The notes beneath the pieces are model-generated. The model had not been told where the DNA came from, ran no database searches, and was given only the letters and a program-made list of their open reading frames with translations. From Alteromonas naphthalenivorans (GTDB lineage: Bacteria > Pseudomonadota > Gammaproteobacteria > Enterobacterales > Alteromonadaceae): a DNA stretch of 64,000 nucleotides. Below, in pieces: positions 11,273-19,769 of this stretch. The stretch's first letter is position 1, and each line of letters starts with the position of its first letter. Where the stretch lies: contig NC_015554.1 in the NCBI RefSeq assembly GCF_000213655.1, positions 4,712,001 through 4,776,000 on the forward strand, read 5' to 3'. The position numbers and the translations under genes are program-made.

Positions 11273-11665
11273 GTGCCCAAACGTTACGAAGAACTAAAAT
11301 CTCAAATCCCTGTTTCACGCCTGTCTATCGACGTATTGCTTGCCTTGCGTGTGCTTTACGACAAGCCTGAAAACGACGTGGAGTTACACCAACAAATCAC
11401 TGAGCTTTCTCGCGAGCCCAGCAAGCTAGAACGAGAATACCGCTCTGAGTGGGAAGCCTATGTGTTACGTGAACTAGTATTAGATTTAAAGCAGAACACC
11501 CAACGTAGCCCTGCTATTTTTATCGACTCGGTGTTAAGTCGCATTGAAAGCCTTAAAGAAAGCTGCCCTTACTATAAAGCCTATAAACAACAAATTCACA
11601 AGCTACGCCTGCAGATGACAGCACTACCCAGTTATTCCCCACGCCTTGGCGCCAGCAACTTATGA
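11273..11665 (+). CDS. Uncharacterised small helical protein
   Basis: 130 residues from a GTG start, with an AAGG-type ribosome-binding site nearby. The sequence is soluble, charged and predicted mostly helical (RLSIDVLLALRVLYDKPENDVELHQQITELSREPS). No signal peptide, cysteines or known motif was recognised. It lies alone between the beta-barrel gene and the convergent DUF2805-like gene. I do not assign a function. Confidence 0.65.
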   Translation: MPKRYEELKSQIPVSRLSIDVLLALRVLYDKPENDVELHQQITELSREPSKLEREYRSEWEAYVLRELVLDLKQNTQRSPAIFIDSVLSRIESLKESCPYYKAYKQQIHKLRLQMTALPSYSPRLGASNL

Positions 11666-11731
11666 TGCTGCTACTGCCTGTCACTACCGTGAAGCCATTG
11701 AAACCTACAGAATAGCCAGCACAATAGAAGG

Positions 11732-12160
11732 TTACTTATTCGCACTCTGAGGTTTATATTGAGACGGGCAGTACCCTCTTTCTACGCCTGCTGGGCGTAA
11801 CGTTTTGTGTTTGGTTTTACGCCCTGACACCCTTGCACGCCAATTTTTGAAAGTTTTGTGCTTTAAATTCTGGCGCATCAGATTAATAACCTCTTTCTCA
11901 GGTAAGCCATACAAGTCTTCGATTGCCTCAAAAGGAGTTCTATCTTCCCACGCCATTTCAATGACGCGAGATTGTTCAACCTCAGTGAGATGCCCTTCAG
12001 TATGGCGCTCTAAGGGATAGAGCTCTGATGGATAATCTTTTGACGAGGGCTCTTTTGAGACATGCTCTTTTGAAGAATGCTCTTTTGAAATACGGCCTTT
12101 TTCAAAGTGACGCTCTTTTGTGTACTGCTCTTGTGTAAGTTGCTCTTCGGTATCTCGCAT
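11732..12160 (-). CDS. TIGR03643/DUF2805-like protein with an N-terminal pentapeptide-repeat extension
   Basis: The C-terminal 80 residues (VIEMAWEDRTPFEAIEDLYGL, then EKEVINLMRQNLKHKTFKNWRAR) match the small DUF2805/TIGR03643 family, of unknown function and usually about 80-90 residues long. Here residues 3-62 form an extension of twelve five-residue units of the type x-x-(S/T)-K/E-E (YTKER, RISKE, HSSKE, HVSKE, PSSKD and so on). In DNA these are 15-bp units visible as repeated CTCTTTTGA on the plus strand. The extension is strongly charged and probably disordered. Confidence 0.75.
   Translation of the reverse strand: MRDTEEQLTQEQYTKERHFEKGRISKEHSSKEHVSKEPSSKDYPSELYPLERHTEGHLTEVEQSRVIEMAWEDRTPFEAIEDLYGLPEKEVINLMRQNLKHKTFKNWRARVSGRKTKHKTLRPAGVERGYCPSQYKPQSANK
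11975..12154 (-). repeat. 15-bp tandem repeat, about 12 degenerate units, inside the DUF2805-like gene
   Basis: The best conserved units are CTCTTTTGA plus 6 variable bases at roughly 12045-12125 on the plus strand, fading on either side. The 15-bp period keeps the reading frame, so unit gain or loss would only change protein length. Confidence 0.75.
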
Positions 12161-12244
12161 AGTTCCGGCTCTTGTTATTTAACACTACTATTACGCCAAT
12201 TTAGAAAAAATGTTCACCTTCTCTAGCCTTACCTAACCTTACAT

Positions 12245-14377
12245 TTATTTAATTGTTTCAGCCGACATCGTTAGAATGATATCAAGTAGTGCAGCGGCCG
12301 CTTTTGCATCAGAGAGCGCACGGTGATGCTGCTCCATTTTAATGTCGAAATGCCGAGTGAGGTTAGCCAATGAATATGAGGGTAACCCAGGATTCACCTT
12401 GCGCATTTCTCTCACCGTACAAAGCTTAGGGCGTTTAAAAGGAAGTTCTAATCGTGCAAATTCCTGTTTAATGAAGCCATAATCGAAGTTAACGTTATGG
12501 GCCACAAATACCGCCTCGTCGGTGAAGCTAGCAATACGTTCAGCCACCTCAACAAATAATGGAGCATCAGCCACCATATCATCAGAAATACCAGTAAGAC
12601 GTGTGATGGTAGCCGGAATTCGTCGCTGGGGGTTAATTAGAGTTTGATAGGTATCGACCACCTCACCCGCAACAATTTTCACCATGCCAATTTCAGTGAT
12701 CCGGTTGTAGCTGTTGTTGCCCCCAGTGGTTTCAATATCAACCACAACATACGGCTGATTAGGGTCGCGATGCCAATTTACCGAAGTAACGGCAACCTCA
12801 AACCCTGCACGTTGCAACCTCTGAATAGACACCAACTGATTGCGTCTTAACTGATCGCCTGGCGCTTTCACTTCTTCAAAGCGCAACTTTTCATCAAAGA
12901 TCATGATGTCAGGGAAGCCGTCGCTTAAAGAGGCAAAATCTTCGCTCATCATTCGAAGCAGGTTAACAATGGCGCTAAGCTCGCCGTGCTTGATTAGGGC
13001 ATCGATAGGTTCAAGCAAATGGCTGCTCCACATGAATAAGCTATTCACCTTGCCATAGTGGGCGGTCGCCATTTTATGCACGTGGTGGCGAAACTTATCT
13101 TCGCTATTTAACCTTTCAAATAAGGCTTCAATACTGCTGCCAAAACGCGCGTAGAAGTTGTTTTGCTTAAGCGATAGAGGCCGTCTATCAAACTCAGTGA
13201 CCAGCGTATCTTCTTCATATAGCTGTGCCCAAAAGGTTAGCCCAAACAAGCTACGCCATAACCGATTCTCGGTGCGCCAACCGGCAATACCTAAGCGTTT
13301 ATAATGAGCTAACACGCCACGCTCTACCTGTTGATTTTGGCTAACATCAATATCAATAGTACGGCTTGCATTTCTTAACATATCCGTCACCGCACTGGTG
13401 CGCTTTTTGTGGTATTTCCTCGCATAGAAATCTTCAGCAAAGGCCAGCAGCGTATCGGAAGGTGGTGAGTCGATAATGTGTTCTAGTACTTCTTTTACAC
13501 TATCAATGTTGCCATCTTTATAGCTTTCTCTTATCCATTTCTCTTTCGCTTTATCGCTTTGGGCTTGGTATAGCAAAAGAAGGGCCTGCTCTCGGTGCTC
13601 GTCTAATAATTTTAACGCTAATGCATAAAGAAACTGATCGCGATAAAACATGGCTGATACGCCATCGCTGTTGGGGAAGGTTTCTTTGGCTAATGTATTA
13701 GCTTGCGCTGAAGAGAGGAAAGGAAGCTTTTCTAATTGGCTGGCATAAAACCAAGCTGCTTCAGCATCTGCTTTACTGTCGAAACGGGTAATATCTGATA
13801 CTGAATCGCCGCGTGTACGCATAACGCCTAAGTCGCGCATAGAAAATTGATTTAGCCTACCTTTGGTATTGCCAAAATAAAGGAATAGTAGGTATTTTAG
13901 CGGTGCATCAAACAAACACACTAAGTAGGTATGCTCATTTAGCCCTTCAGGCCACCCATGCTGATTAATGCAGGCTTCTAAGCGCGATACAAGCACGGGC
14001 TTGGTTAATGATGCCAAACCTTGGGTTGCACCATATTCACTTAACAGCCTTAAAATAGCGTCTTTAGTCAGTACGCCTGCAATATCTTGCAGCGAAGCAT
14101 GGTGCAAATCGCCGAACCACTTAGCTTCAATCAGCTCGTCAATTTGCTGTTGAGGGTTAGCTATTTCTGCATAAGAAAACTGCGACCTGTCAATTACCGC
14201 ATATTTACGATTAGCCGCACGCACAATGATGCATTGTTTGTCAGCATCTAGCTGGTTAAAGCTTTCTATAAAACCATGAGCGTCATCACTTAACAACGCA
14301 GCATTCGCCCCTTTAAAGAACGCTAAGAACTCAAAAAAGTGGGCTAAGTAATATCGTGGTGGCAAATCTTTTCGCAT
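12245..14377 (-). CDS. FAN1-like VRR-NUC nuclease fused to a DEDDh 3'-5' exonuclease
   Basis: A 710-residue two-part DNA repair nuclease. Residues 1-535 resemble bacterial FAN1: N-terminal PPRYYLAHFFEFL, a SAP-like helical segment (TKDAILRLLSEYGATQGLASLTKPVLVSRLE), helical repeats, and a VRR-NUC PD-(D/E)XK site GFPDIMIFD ... FEEVKAPGDQL (Glu502, Lys504). FAN1 enzymes are structure-specific 5' flap nucleases in interstrand-crosslink repair. Residues 540-705 are a DnaQ-like exonuclease with VVVDIETTGG (Asp547, Glu549), an AHNVNFDYGF motif, and HHRALSDAKAA (His685, Asp690), all DEDDh residues present. The two activities may process the same flap or gap. The gene stands alone. Confidence 0.88.
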   Translation of the reverse strand: MRKDLPPRYYLAHFFEFLAFFKGANAALLSDDAHGFIESFNQLDADKQCIIVRAANRKYAVIDRSQFSYAEIANPQQQIDELIEAKWFGDLHHASLQDIAGVLTKDAILRLLSEYGATQGLASLTKPVLVSRLEACINQHGWPEGLNEHTYLVCLFDAPLKYLLFLYFGNTKGRLNQFSMRDLGVMRTRGDSVSDITRFDSKADAEAAWFYASQLEKLPFLSSAQANTLAKETFPNSDGVSAMFYRDQFLYALALKLLDEHREQALLLLYQAQSDKAKEKWIRESYKDGNIDSVKEVLEHIIDSPPSDTLLAFAEDFYARKYHKKRTSAVTDMLRNASRTIDIDVSQNQQVERGVLAHYKRLGIAGWRTENRLWRSLFGLTFWAQLYEEDTLVTEFDRRPLSLKQNNFYARFGSSIEALFERLNSEDKFRHHVHKMATAHYGKVNSLFMWSSHLLEPIDALIKHGELSAIVNLLRMMSEDFASLSDGFPDIMIFDEKLRFEEVKAPGDQLRRNQLVSIQRLQRAGFEVAVTSVNWHRDPNQPYVVVDIETTGGNNSYNRITEIGMVKIVAGEVVDTYQTLINPQRRIPATITRLTGISDDMVADAPLFVEVAERIASFTDEAVFVAHNVNFDYGFIKQEFARLELPFKRPKLCTVREMRKVNPGLPSYSLANLTRHFDIKMEQHHRALSDAKAAAALLDIILTMSAETIK

Positions 14378-14580
14378 TATAAAACCAAACTATTGCATAC
14401 ACTAATTAGTGTATATTTATACAGCCCTATTATTCAACCTTTTCCCTTTTTATTTCATGCGTAGGTGCACAGGCGCTTGCGTAGTAGCTTGTAAAGTCAT
14501 TCTGGCTTAATTGGCAGTCAATCCAGTTTTCTACTTTACTCGTAATAACTATCACAACGTAATTCACATACGAGGAAATC

Positions 14581-14772
14581 ATGAGCTTAACGAGATCGAT
14601 GGAATTCTCTTGCCCATATTGCATGGCAGCCAATGATGTAGAAATTGACGAGGTTAATGATGTGGGTCAGGTGCAGGTACTTGATTGCCAAGTATGTTGC
14701 CAACCTATTGAACTTGGCGTCTATCAGCAAGGCGAAGACTTAAATATTATTGCGGAGCAGGAAAATGGCTGA
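14581..14772 (+). CDS. CPXCG-motif cysteine-rich small protein
   Basis: A 63-residue protein with two cysteine pairs, CPYC (after MSLTRSMEFS) and CQVC, spaced as in a one-zinc ribbon. It matches the small CPXCG family of unknown function in proteobacteria. It overlaps the next gene by 8 bp (ATGGCTGA), suggesting translational coupling with the flavin reductase. Confidence 0.85.
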   Translation: MSLTRSMEFSCPYCMAANDVEIDEVNDVGQVQVLDCQVCCQPIELGVYQQGEDLNIIAEQENG

Positions 14773-15448
14773 TAGTGGTACCCATTTTTCGTTGCAGGAT
14801 ATCAATGCTTTGCCGCAACGATATCGCGCCAACTTTGTGAATAGTCTATCTGGCTTTAAATCTTCCTCACTGTTAGGCACCACCGATGGCCGAGTTAACA
14901 ACTTAGCTATTATTAGTTCTGTGGTTCATGTAGGGGCTAACCCACCATTGCTGGGTATTATTATGCGCCCACACACTGCACAGCGAGATTCTCTGACTAA
15001 TATTAAGCAGCAAGGTATGTTCACTTTAAATCATGTTCATACAAGTTGGACTGACAAAGCACATCAAACATCTGCGCGGTATGATAATGGTGTGAGTGAG
15101 TTCGATGAGGTTGGACTAACGCCTTGGTTTAGCCAGAACTTCAGCGCGCCTTATGTTAAAGAAAGCGCGATAAAGATGGGGCTTAAAGTAGAACAGCATT
15201 TTACGTTGTGTAATCAAACGGAAATGATTATAGGTGAAATCCAAGAGGTCTTTATTGCGGGCAGCAGCACTACAGGAGATGACATTGCAAAAAGTGCTAT
15301 TGCCGAAGATGGGTATATAGATCTTGAATCACTACAAACCTCATGTATCTCGGGTCTGGACACTTATCATAGTACGCAAAAGATAGCCCAATATGCTTAC
15401 GCAAAACCCGATGTGCCTTTAACACAGGCGAGCGTAACTAAAAAATAA
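14765..15448 (+). CDS. Flavin reductase-like FMN-binding protein
   Basis: 227 residues from ATG 14765, chosen for its GGAGCAGG ribosome-binding site over an in-frame TTG at 14750. The sequence has the split-barrel flavin-reductase pattern: NSLSGFKSSSLLGTTDGRVNNLAIISSVVHVGANPPLLGIIMRP near the start and FTLNHVHTSW later. The family reduces FMN/FAD with NAD(P)H or binds FMN; the substrate is not predictable. A terminator follows at 15612. Confidence 0.85.
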   Translation: MADSGTHFSLQDINALPQRYRANFVNSLSGFKSSSLLGTTDGRVNNLAIISSVVHVGANPPLLGIIMRPHTAQRDSLTNIKQQGMFTLNHVHTSWTDKAHQTSARYDNGVSEFDEVGLTPWFSQNFSAPYVKESAIKMGLKVEQHFTLCNQTEMIIGEIQEVFIAGSSTTGDDIAKSAIAEDGYIDLESLQTSCISGLDTYHSTQKIAQYAYAKPDVPLTQASVTKK

Positions 15449-15611
15449 TTCATGTTTTGCCAGTGGCGCGCAAACTAATGTTGCGTTGATGCTATAGGAC
15501 ATTGATTTTGCTAGCTGTTCAGGTGAAACTCGTTAATCTAGATCAACAAATATTTATTGCTTTGTGTTAGATCCAAACGCCACGGGTTATAGTATAATTA
15601 TTAACATTCAA

Positions 15612-15634
15612 AACCTGCCTTGCGGCAGGTTTTT
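15612..15634 (+). terminator. Terminator after the flavin reductase gene
   Basis: AACCTGCC, loop TTGC, GGCAGGTT, then TTTGCGTTTT; 160 bp after the stop codon and before the HiPIP gene. Confidence 0.75.
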
Positions 15635-15694
15635 GCGTTTTAGGCGCTGAGTAAAAAAGAATCATTATCGTTATTATCTCAATTGGAGAGAATT

Positions 15695-15988
15695 ATGAAG
15701 TCTGTAAACCGTCGTGACTTTCTGAAATTGTCAGGTACATCTTTGATAGGCCTAACGTTAGGAAGCGTTGCGTTACGTGCGAATGCGCAAGAACAACTAC
15801 AAGCAGATGATCCAAGCGCGAAAGCATTAAACTACACTGCGGCGTCTACTGTAGACGGTGCTAAATGTAACAACTGCATGTACATTCAAGGTGCCGACGG
15901 CGAACAACACCGCCCTTGCGCCATCTTCCCTAACAAATTGGTTAACGCCAATGGTTGGTGTAGTGCATGGGTTAAACGCCCAGGCTAG
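15695..15988 (+). CDS. High-potential iron-sulfur protein (HiPIP), Tat-exported
   Basis: 97 residues from ATG 15695 (GGAGAGAATT before it); an upstream in-frame start at 15683 would add four residues ahead of the Tat motif. The N-terminus carries NRRDFLKLSG and a hydrophobic stretch ending ANA|Q, a twin-arginine signal for export of a folded metalloprotein. The mature part has four Cys (KCNNCMY, HRPCAIF, GWCSAW) in HiPIP spacing to hold one 4Fe-4S cluster that cycles 3+/2+. It is a periplasmic one-electron carrier; its partner is not visible nearby. Confidence 0.93.
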   Translation: MKSVNRRDFLKLSGTSLIGLTLGSVALRANAQEQLQADDPSAKALNYTAASTVDGAKCNNCMYIQGADGEQHRPCAIFPNKLVNANGWCSAWVKRPG

Positions 15989-16002
15989 TAACTCGAATTA
16001 TC

Positions 16003-16043
16003 AAAAAAGCCCCAGTCTCGCTCACGTGTGCTGGGGCTTTTTT
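16003..16043. terminator. Bidirectional terminator between HiPIP and amidase genes
   Basis: Arms AAAAAAGCCCCAG (16003-16015) and CTGGGGCTTTTTT (16031-16043) give a GC stem with T-runs in both directions, fitting the two convergent genes. Confidence 0.9.
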
Positions 16044-16072
16044 ATGCATTTGAGATAAGGGTCTATAACGAG

Positions 16073-17722
16073 TTACAGCCCCTTCACAGCGTCTAACAAT
16101 GCGGGGTTATGTAGTCGGCTCGGTAACAAACCAGGCTTTATATAGGCCCCATGCTTTGCTTGAAATATACTGCCAATGCGTAGCACTTTTTCATCGTCCC
16201 ATTGCTTGCCAATAAAGCTAATTCCCACCGGAAGGTTTTTCACTTCTCCTGCCGGTACAGTAAGATGCGGATAACCTGCAATGGCCGCTAAATACCCAAT
16301 TCCAATAAACCCCATTGGGGAATGATCGCCATACACGCCATCAATCAGAAAAGCCGGGCTATTTGAGGGTGCCACAAGTACATCAACTTTATGTTGTGCC
16401 ATTAGGGCATCAATACCCTTGTCTCTCGCAGTTTCTCTTACCAAGGCTAGAGCCGAAGCGTATTCTGGGCTATTAATGTCATCTGTATTCACTGCTTTTT
16501 CGAATATATCTTGATTAAAGAGCGCAAGTTCTCGAGAGCTTGCTTGATTGTAAGTAATAAGTTCCGACAAACTGCGCACAGGAATGTCCGCTGGACTGCC
16601 TTCTAAGTATTCGTTTAATGTGTAATGAAACTCGCTAAGTAACACTTGATAAGAGTCGGCCCAAAAACTTTCAGGTTGTTTGAAGTCGCTAATTTCCACC
16701 AGCTCAGCGCCTGCGGCAGTTAGGCTATTTAAGGCTTTTTCATAAGTAGAAAGCACATGAGGGTTATCCCCTTGACGGTAACGCACAACGCCTACGCGCA
16801 CGCCTTTTAAATCGGTCGCCAACATACTTTGCTGCGGTGCATTAAGCATGTGTTTGCTAGCCTCTAGCGTTGCGCTATCTTTTGTATCTACACCTGCCAT
16901 GATTGATGCCATTAACCATGCATCGTTAACGTTTGCGGTCATAGGACCTGCGGTATCTTGGGTATATGAGATAGGGACAATGTGCGTACGAGATAACAGC
17001 CCAACTGTGGGTTTAAATCCTACAATACCGTTCATTGAAGAAGGACAAATAATAGAACCATTGGTTTCAGTGCCCACGGCTAACGACGCTAAACGCAATG
17101 CCATAGCAGCACCTGAACCCGACGAAGAACCACAAGCACTACGAGATAACATATGCGGGTTTCGGGTTAACCCACCTACGGCGCTCCAACCACTAATAGA
17201 AGATTCAGACCGAAAGTTAGCCCATTCAGAGAGGTTAGTTTTACCTAACACAATGGCGCCCGCGGCTTTAAGGCGAGCTACAATGGGGGCATCTCGCTTT
17301 GTGTCATTATCAACAAGTGCCATCGCGCCTGCGGTAGTAGGTAGCTCACTGGTTTCAATATTGTCTTTCAGTAACACTGGAATACCAAACAGCGGCCCTT
17401 TACGCATTCTATTTTTACGTGCTAAATCAGCCGCTCTGGCTTCTTCAATGGCATTGGGGTTAAGTGCCAAAATACTATTTACATCACCATCAAGCTTTTC
17501 GATTCTAGCGAGATAGCCTTTTACTAACGCCTCGGATGACAACTCACCTGCTGCTATAGCCTGCGCTTGTTCTAGTGCAGATTTATCTAACCAAGCCTCA
17601 ACAGCTACTGAAAAAGCCCTGTCGTCTGAACGCTCAACAGATGCATTTTTTGTGTTCGGCTTAGATGGTGCACACGCGGTGCAAAGTAAAATAACGGCAG
17701 CGTAAAGTAGCGTAGCCTTCAT
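16073..17722 (-). CDS. Amidase-signature family lipoprotein
   Basis: Serine hydrolase of the amidase-signature family (Ser-cisSer-Lys triad), hydrolysing an unknown amide. It shows LLKDNIET (Lys), SRSACGSSSGSGAAMALR with the Gly/Ser-rich core, and GTETNGSIICPSSMNGIVGFKPT (nucleophilic Ser region). I start it at 17722 (549 residues) because this gives MKATLLYAAVILLCTAC, a clean lipoprotein signal with lipobox CTA|C; an upstream in-frame start at 17827 would add 35 unlikely residues. It is probably a periplasmic membrane-anchored enzyme. It is the last host-like gene before the island. Confidence 0.88.
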   Translation of the reverse strand: MKATLLYAAVILLCTACAPSKPNTKNASVERSDDRAFSVAVEAWLDKSALEQAQAIAAGELSSEALVKGYLARIEKLDGDVNSILALNPNAIEEARAADLARKNRMRKGPLFGIPVLLKDNIETSELPTTAGAMALVDNDTKRDAPIVARLKAAGAIVLGKTNLSEWANFRSESSISGWSAVGGLTRNPHMLSRSACGSSSGSGAAMALRLASLAVGTETNGSIICPSSMNGIVGFKPTVGLLSRTHIVPISYTQDTAGPMTANVNDAWLMASIMAGVDTKDSATLEASKHMLNAPQQSMLATDLKGVRVGVVRYRQGDNPHVLSTYEKALNSLTAAGAELVEISDFKQPESFWADSYQVLLSEFHYTLNEYLEGSPADIPVRSLSELITYNQASSRELALFNQDIFEKAVNTDDINSPEYASALALVRETARDKGIDALMAQHKVDVLVAPSNSPAFLIDGVYGDHSPMGFIGIGYLAAIAGYPHLTVPAGEVKNLPVGISFIGKQWDDEKVLRIGSIFQAKHGAYIKPGLLPSRLHNPALLDAVKGL

Positions 17723-17904
17723 GTGGTTTGTCCCCAAGTTTCTAAGATATCTACATTTTAGTTTTAAATATCTTAGTAGTGGATTGAAACGATTATACAT
17801 ACGAATGCTAGCATATGACGAATACAAAATACTGTGGTAACTATTGACATTGGAATGAGCCTACCCTAAGTTTCTTTCCAGAAATAGACAAGGAAGTGGG
17901 CTAG

Positions 17905-18238
17905 CCGCTCACGGCCAGAGGGCCCTCAGGCCCGCCCCTGGTAGGAAGAATTTCCGCTCTGATTACCAATGAAAGAGGGCAAAGAGAGTGGCTGTACCTT
18001 TTACAGCGATTCGGTGAGTCACGGCTTATAAAAGCTATCAAAGATCTGCCAGGTAACAGGAAACCCTATCCCTTAAAGTAGCCCGAGTTCTTGGGGTTCA
18101 GCTCCCAAAGCCCTGTGATCTCCCCAACCTTAAGGCAAACCTCAGAGCCGATAGAGAGGTGCGATTAGGTCTTCGATCTATTCGGGGCCTGTTGGCGTCT
18201 CTTGGGAATATTCAAAACCAGAAAAGTGATGAGGCGAA
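17905..18238 (+). pseudogene. Frameshifted small gene upstream of ginA, unknown function
   Basis: Two overlapping frames read as one protein. The first gives RISALITNERGQREWLYLL and FGESRLIKAIKDLPGNRKPY up to TAG at about 18080. The -1 frame continues KVARVLGVQLPKP and DREVRLGLRSIRGLLASLGN to TAG at 18236-18238. No good start codon is present, only in-frame codons after a TAG at 17902. The protein-like character on both sides of the shift suggests decay of a gene of about 100 residues. Family not identified. Confidence 0.45.
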
Positions 18239-18247
18239 ATAGGGAAA

Positions 18248-18450
18248 ATGCAAGAGGCGGACATTCGGTTGCTGTTTGATTGCGGAAATCTGAAGTCAGT
18301 AATGATCACCAGAGCGCCCCTGGTTGAAGGCTGGTGCTGCAATTTTCGCGAAAGGGTGGCGGCTGTGAGGTGCTCGACTTTCAAAGAGTAAGTCTGCGAA
18401 CTTTTAAGACTCTGGATGCGACATTTCTGGCTGCAAGCCGGATTGGGTAG
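18248..18450 (+). pseudogene. Frameshifted second small gene upstream of ginA
   Basis: From ATG 18248 the frame reads MQEADIRLLFDCGNLKSVMI and continues to TAA at 18391. The other frame then gives GGCEVLDFQRVSLRTFKTLD and ATFLAASRIG to TAG 18448-18450. Together this is an 80-residue-type protein broken by one shift near 18355. It resembles small plasmid/ICE-borne proteins I have seen annotated loosely as replication-associated, but I cannot confirm the family. It lies immediately before ginA. Confidence 0.45.
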
Positions 18451-18476
18451 GCAATCGATCAACCAAGGACTTCATT

Positions 18477-19769
18477 ATGGCGATGCTCGAAAGAGTCAGT
18501 ATTACGCCTATGGCTCTCGATACCGACAAGGGTTCTCAGGAGGTTTCTTGGGTTCCGGTCAGTCGCTCAAAGCCAGTGCCAAAGGTGCCACACATATTCT
18601 TCGATGACGGAGAGCCTTGGCTCGCGGCCAATGCTTATGCACTCCACAAGTTAGACTCCGTTGTAGGAAACGATATCAAAACAGTGGCCTCAAACATGAG
18701 TCACCTAAAAGCCTACGCTTGCTGGCTAGAAGATCATGGGGTGGATTGGCGACACTTTCCGAAGAGAAAGAAAGATCGTTGTCTTTTCCAGTACCGAGGA
18801 TTTCTCATTGAACAGCGGAAGGCCGGATTGGTTAGCTCCAGCACCGCCACATCGAGAATGGGCGCGATCATTCAATTCTACCGCTGGGCCCAGGTTTATG
18901 GCTGGGTTGACCGTAAGTCCATGTGGGAGGATCAGTCTAAAACGATCCAGTTCTATACCTCTGTCGGCTTCTCTCGGACGATGTCTGTGACTTCAAGCGA
19001 GTTGGCCATTCCGAATCGAAGGCGGGTTGGTGCGGCATTGGAGGATGGGCTGACCCCTCTAACGGATGAGAATCGAGCGGCGCTACTTACTTTTCTTTTC
19101 GAGCGTGGGAAAGTAGAGCTTTACCTGATGACCATGATTGGCTTCTTTACTGGGGCTCGGAGTGAGACCATTCGCACCCTGCGTCTATCAAGCATCGATA
19201 ACGCCCTGGATGATCCGACAATTCCCTCAATGAAGCGCATTGCGGTGGGGCCTGGAACAGGTGTTGAAACCAAGTACGATGTGAGTGGTGCGCTGCTCTT
19301 TCCTGCCGAGCTTGTTCGTCAGCTTGAGCGATATGCTTATTCAGCGCGACGCCTTGGTCGACAGGCGAGGGCCTCCGAAGAAGATCGAACCTTGCTGTTT
19401 CTGTCTGAGCGAGGAAACGCCTACTCCGAGACGTCCTTTACAAAACTAATCAGCTACCTGCGTGAAAAGCTGGCTGAGGCAGGGCTTGATCAATTTAGGG
19501 ATTTTAAATTTCACCAAACACGAGCCACTTTTGGCACCCAGTTAATGCGACTCGCAATGAGCGCCCTTCCGAGCCAGGTCGATGCCATCGTTTTTGTTAG
19601 GGATGCCATGCTCCACAAGGATGAGGCGACAACTTGGAAATATGTGAAGTTCATCGAAAAAGAGCCTGTAAAGGAGGCGCTGTCGGACGAATTTTTCAAT
19701 TTGTATGTCGGCAAAGTTGGCAACGTCGAAACATTAATCGATAAGGTTACATTCAATGACGACGCCTGA
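18477..19769 (+). CDS. ginA: Tyrosine recombinase, first of three (GinA-like)
   Basis: 430 residues with an N-terminal SAM-like core-binding domain (about 50-170) and a C-terminal catalytic domain. The catalytic set is intact: Arg228 in FTGARSETIR, His346 and Arg349 in HQTR, His380 (MLHKDEA) and nucleophile Tyr389 (WKYVKF). It overlaps ginB by 14 bp, and the whole operon overlaps, so the products are probably translated together. In GInt islands all four gin genes are needed for excision and integration. A RIT-type recombinase trio is the alternative, but those proteins are shorter and lack the fourth gene. Confidence 0.8.
   Translation: MAMLERVSITPMALDTDKGSQEVSWVPVSRSKPVPKVPHIFFDDGEPWLAANAYALHKLDSVVGNDIKTVASNMSHLKAYACWLEDHGVDWRHFPKRKKDRCLFQYRGFLIEQRKAGLVSSSTATSRMGAIIQFYRWAQVYGWVDRKSMWEDQSKTIQFYTSVGFSRTMSVTSSELAIPNRRRVGAALEDGLTPLTDENRAALLTFLFERGKVELYLMTMIGFFTGARSETIRTLRLSSIDNALDDPTIPSMKRIAVGPGTGVETKYDVSGALLFPAELVRQLERYAYSARRLGRQARASEEDRTLLFLSERGNAYSETSFTKLISYLREKLAEAGLDQFRDFKFHQTRATFGTQLMRLAMSALPSQVDAIVFVRDAMLHKDEATTWKYVKFIEKEPVKEALSDEFFNLYVGKVGNVETLIDKVTFNDDA

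Noticed and set aside
11975..12154. CRISPR-like or regulatory repeat
   Set aside because: The 15-bp period is in frame and codes for pentapeptides within a gene.
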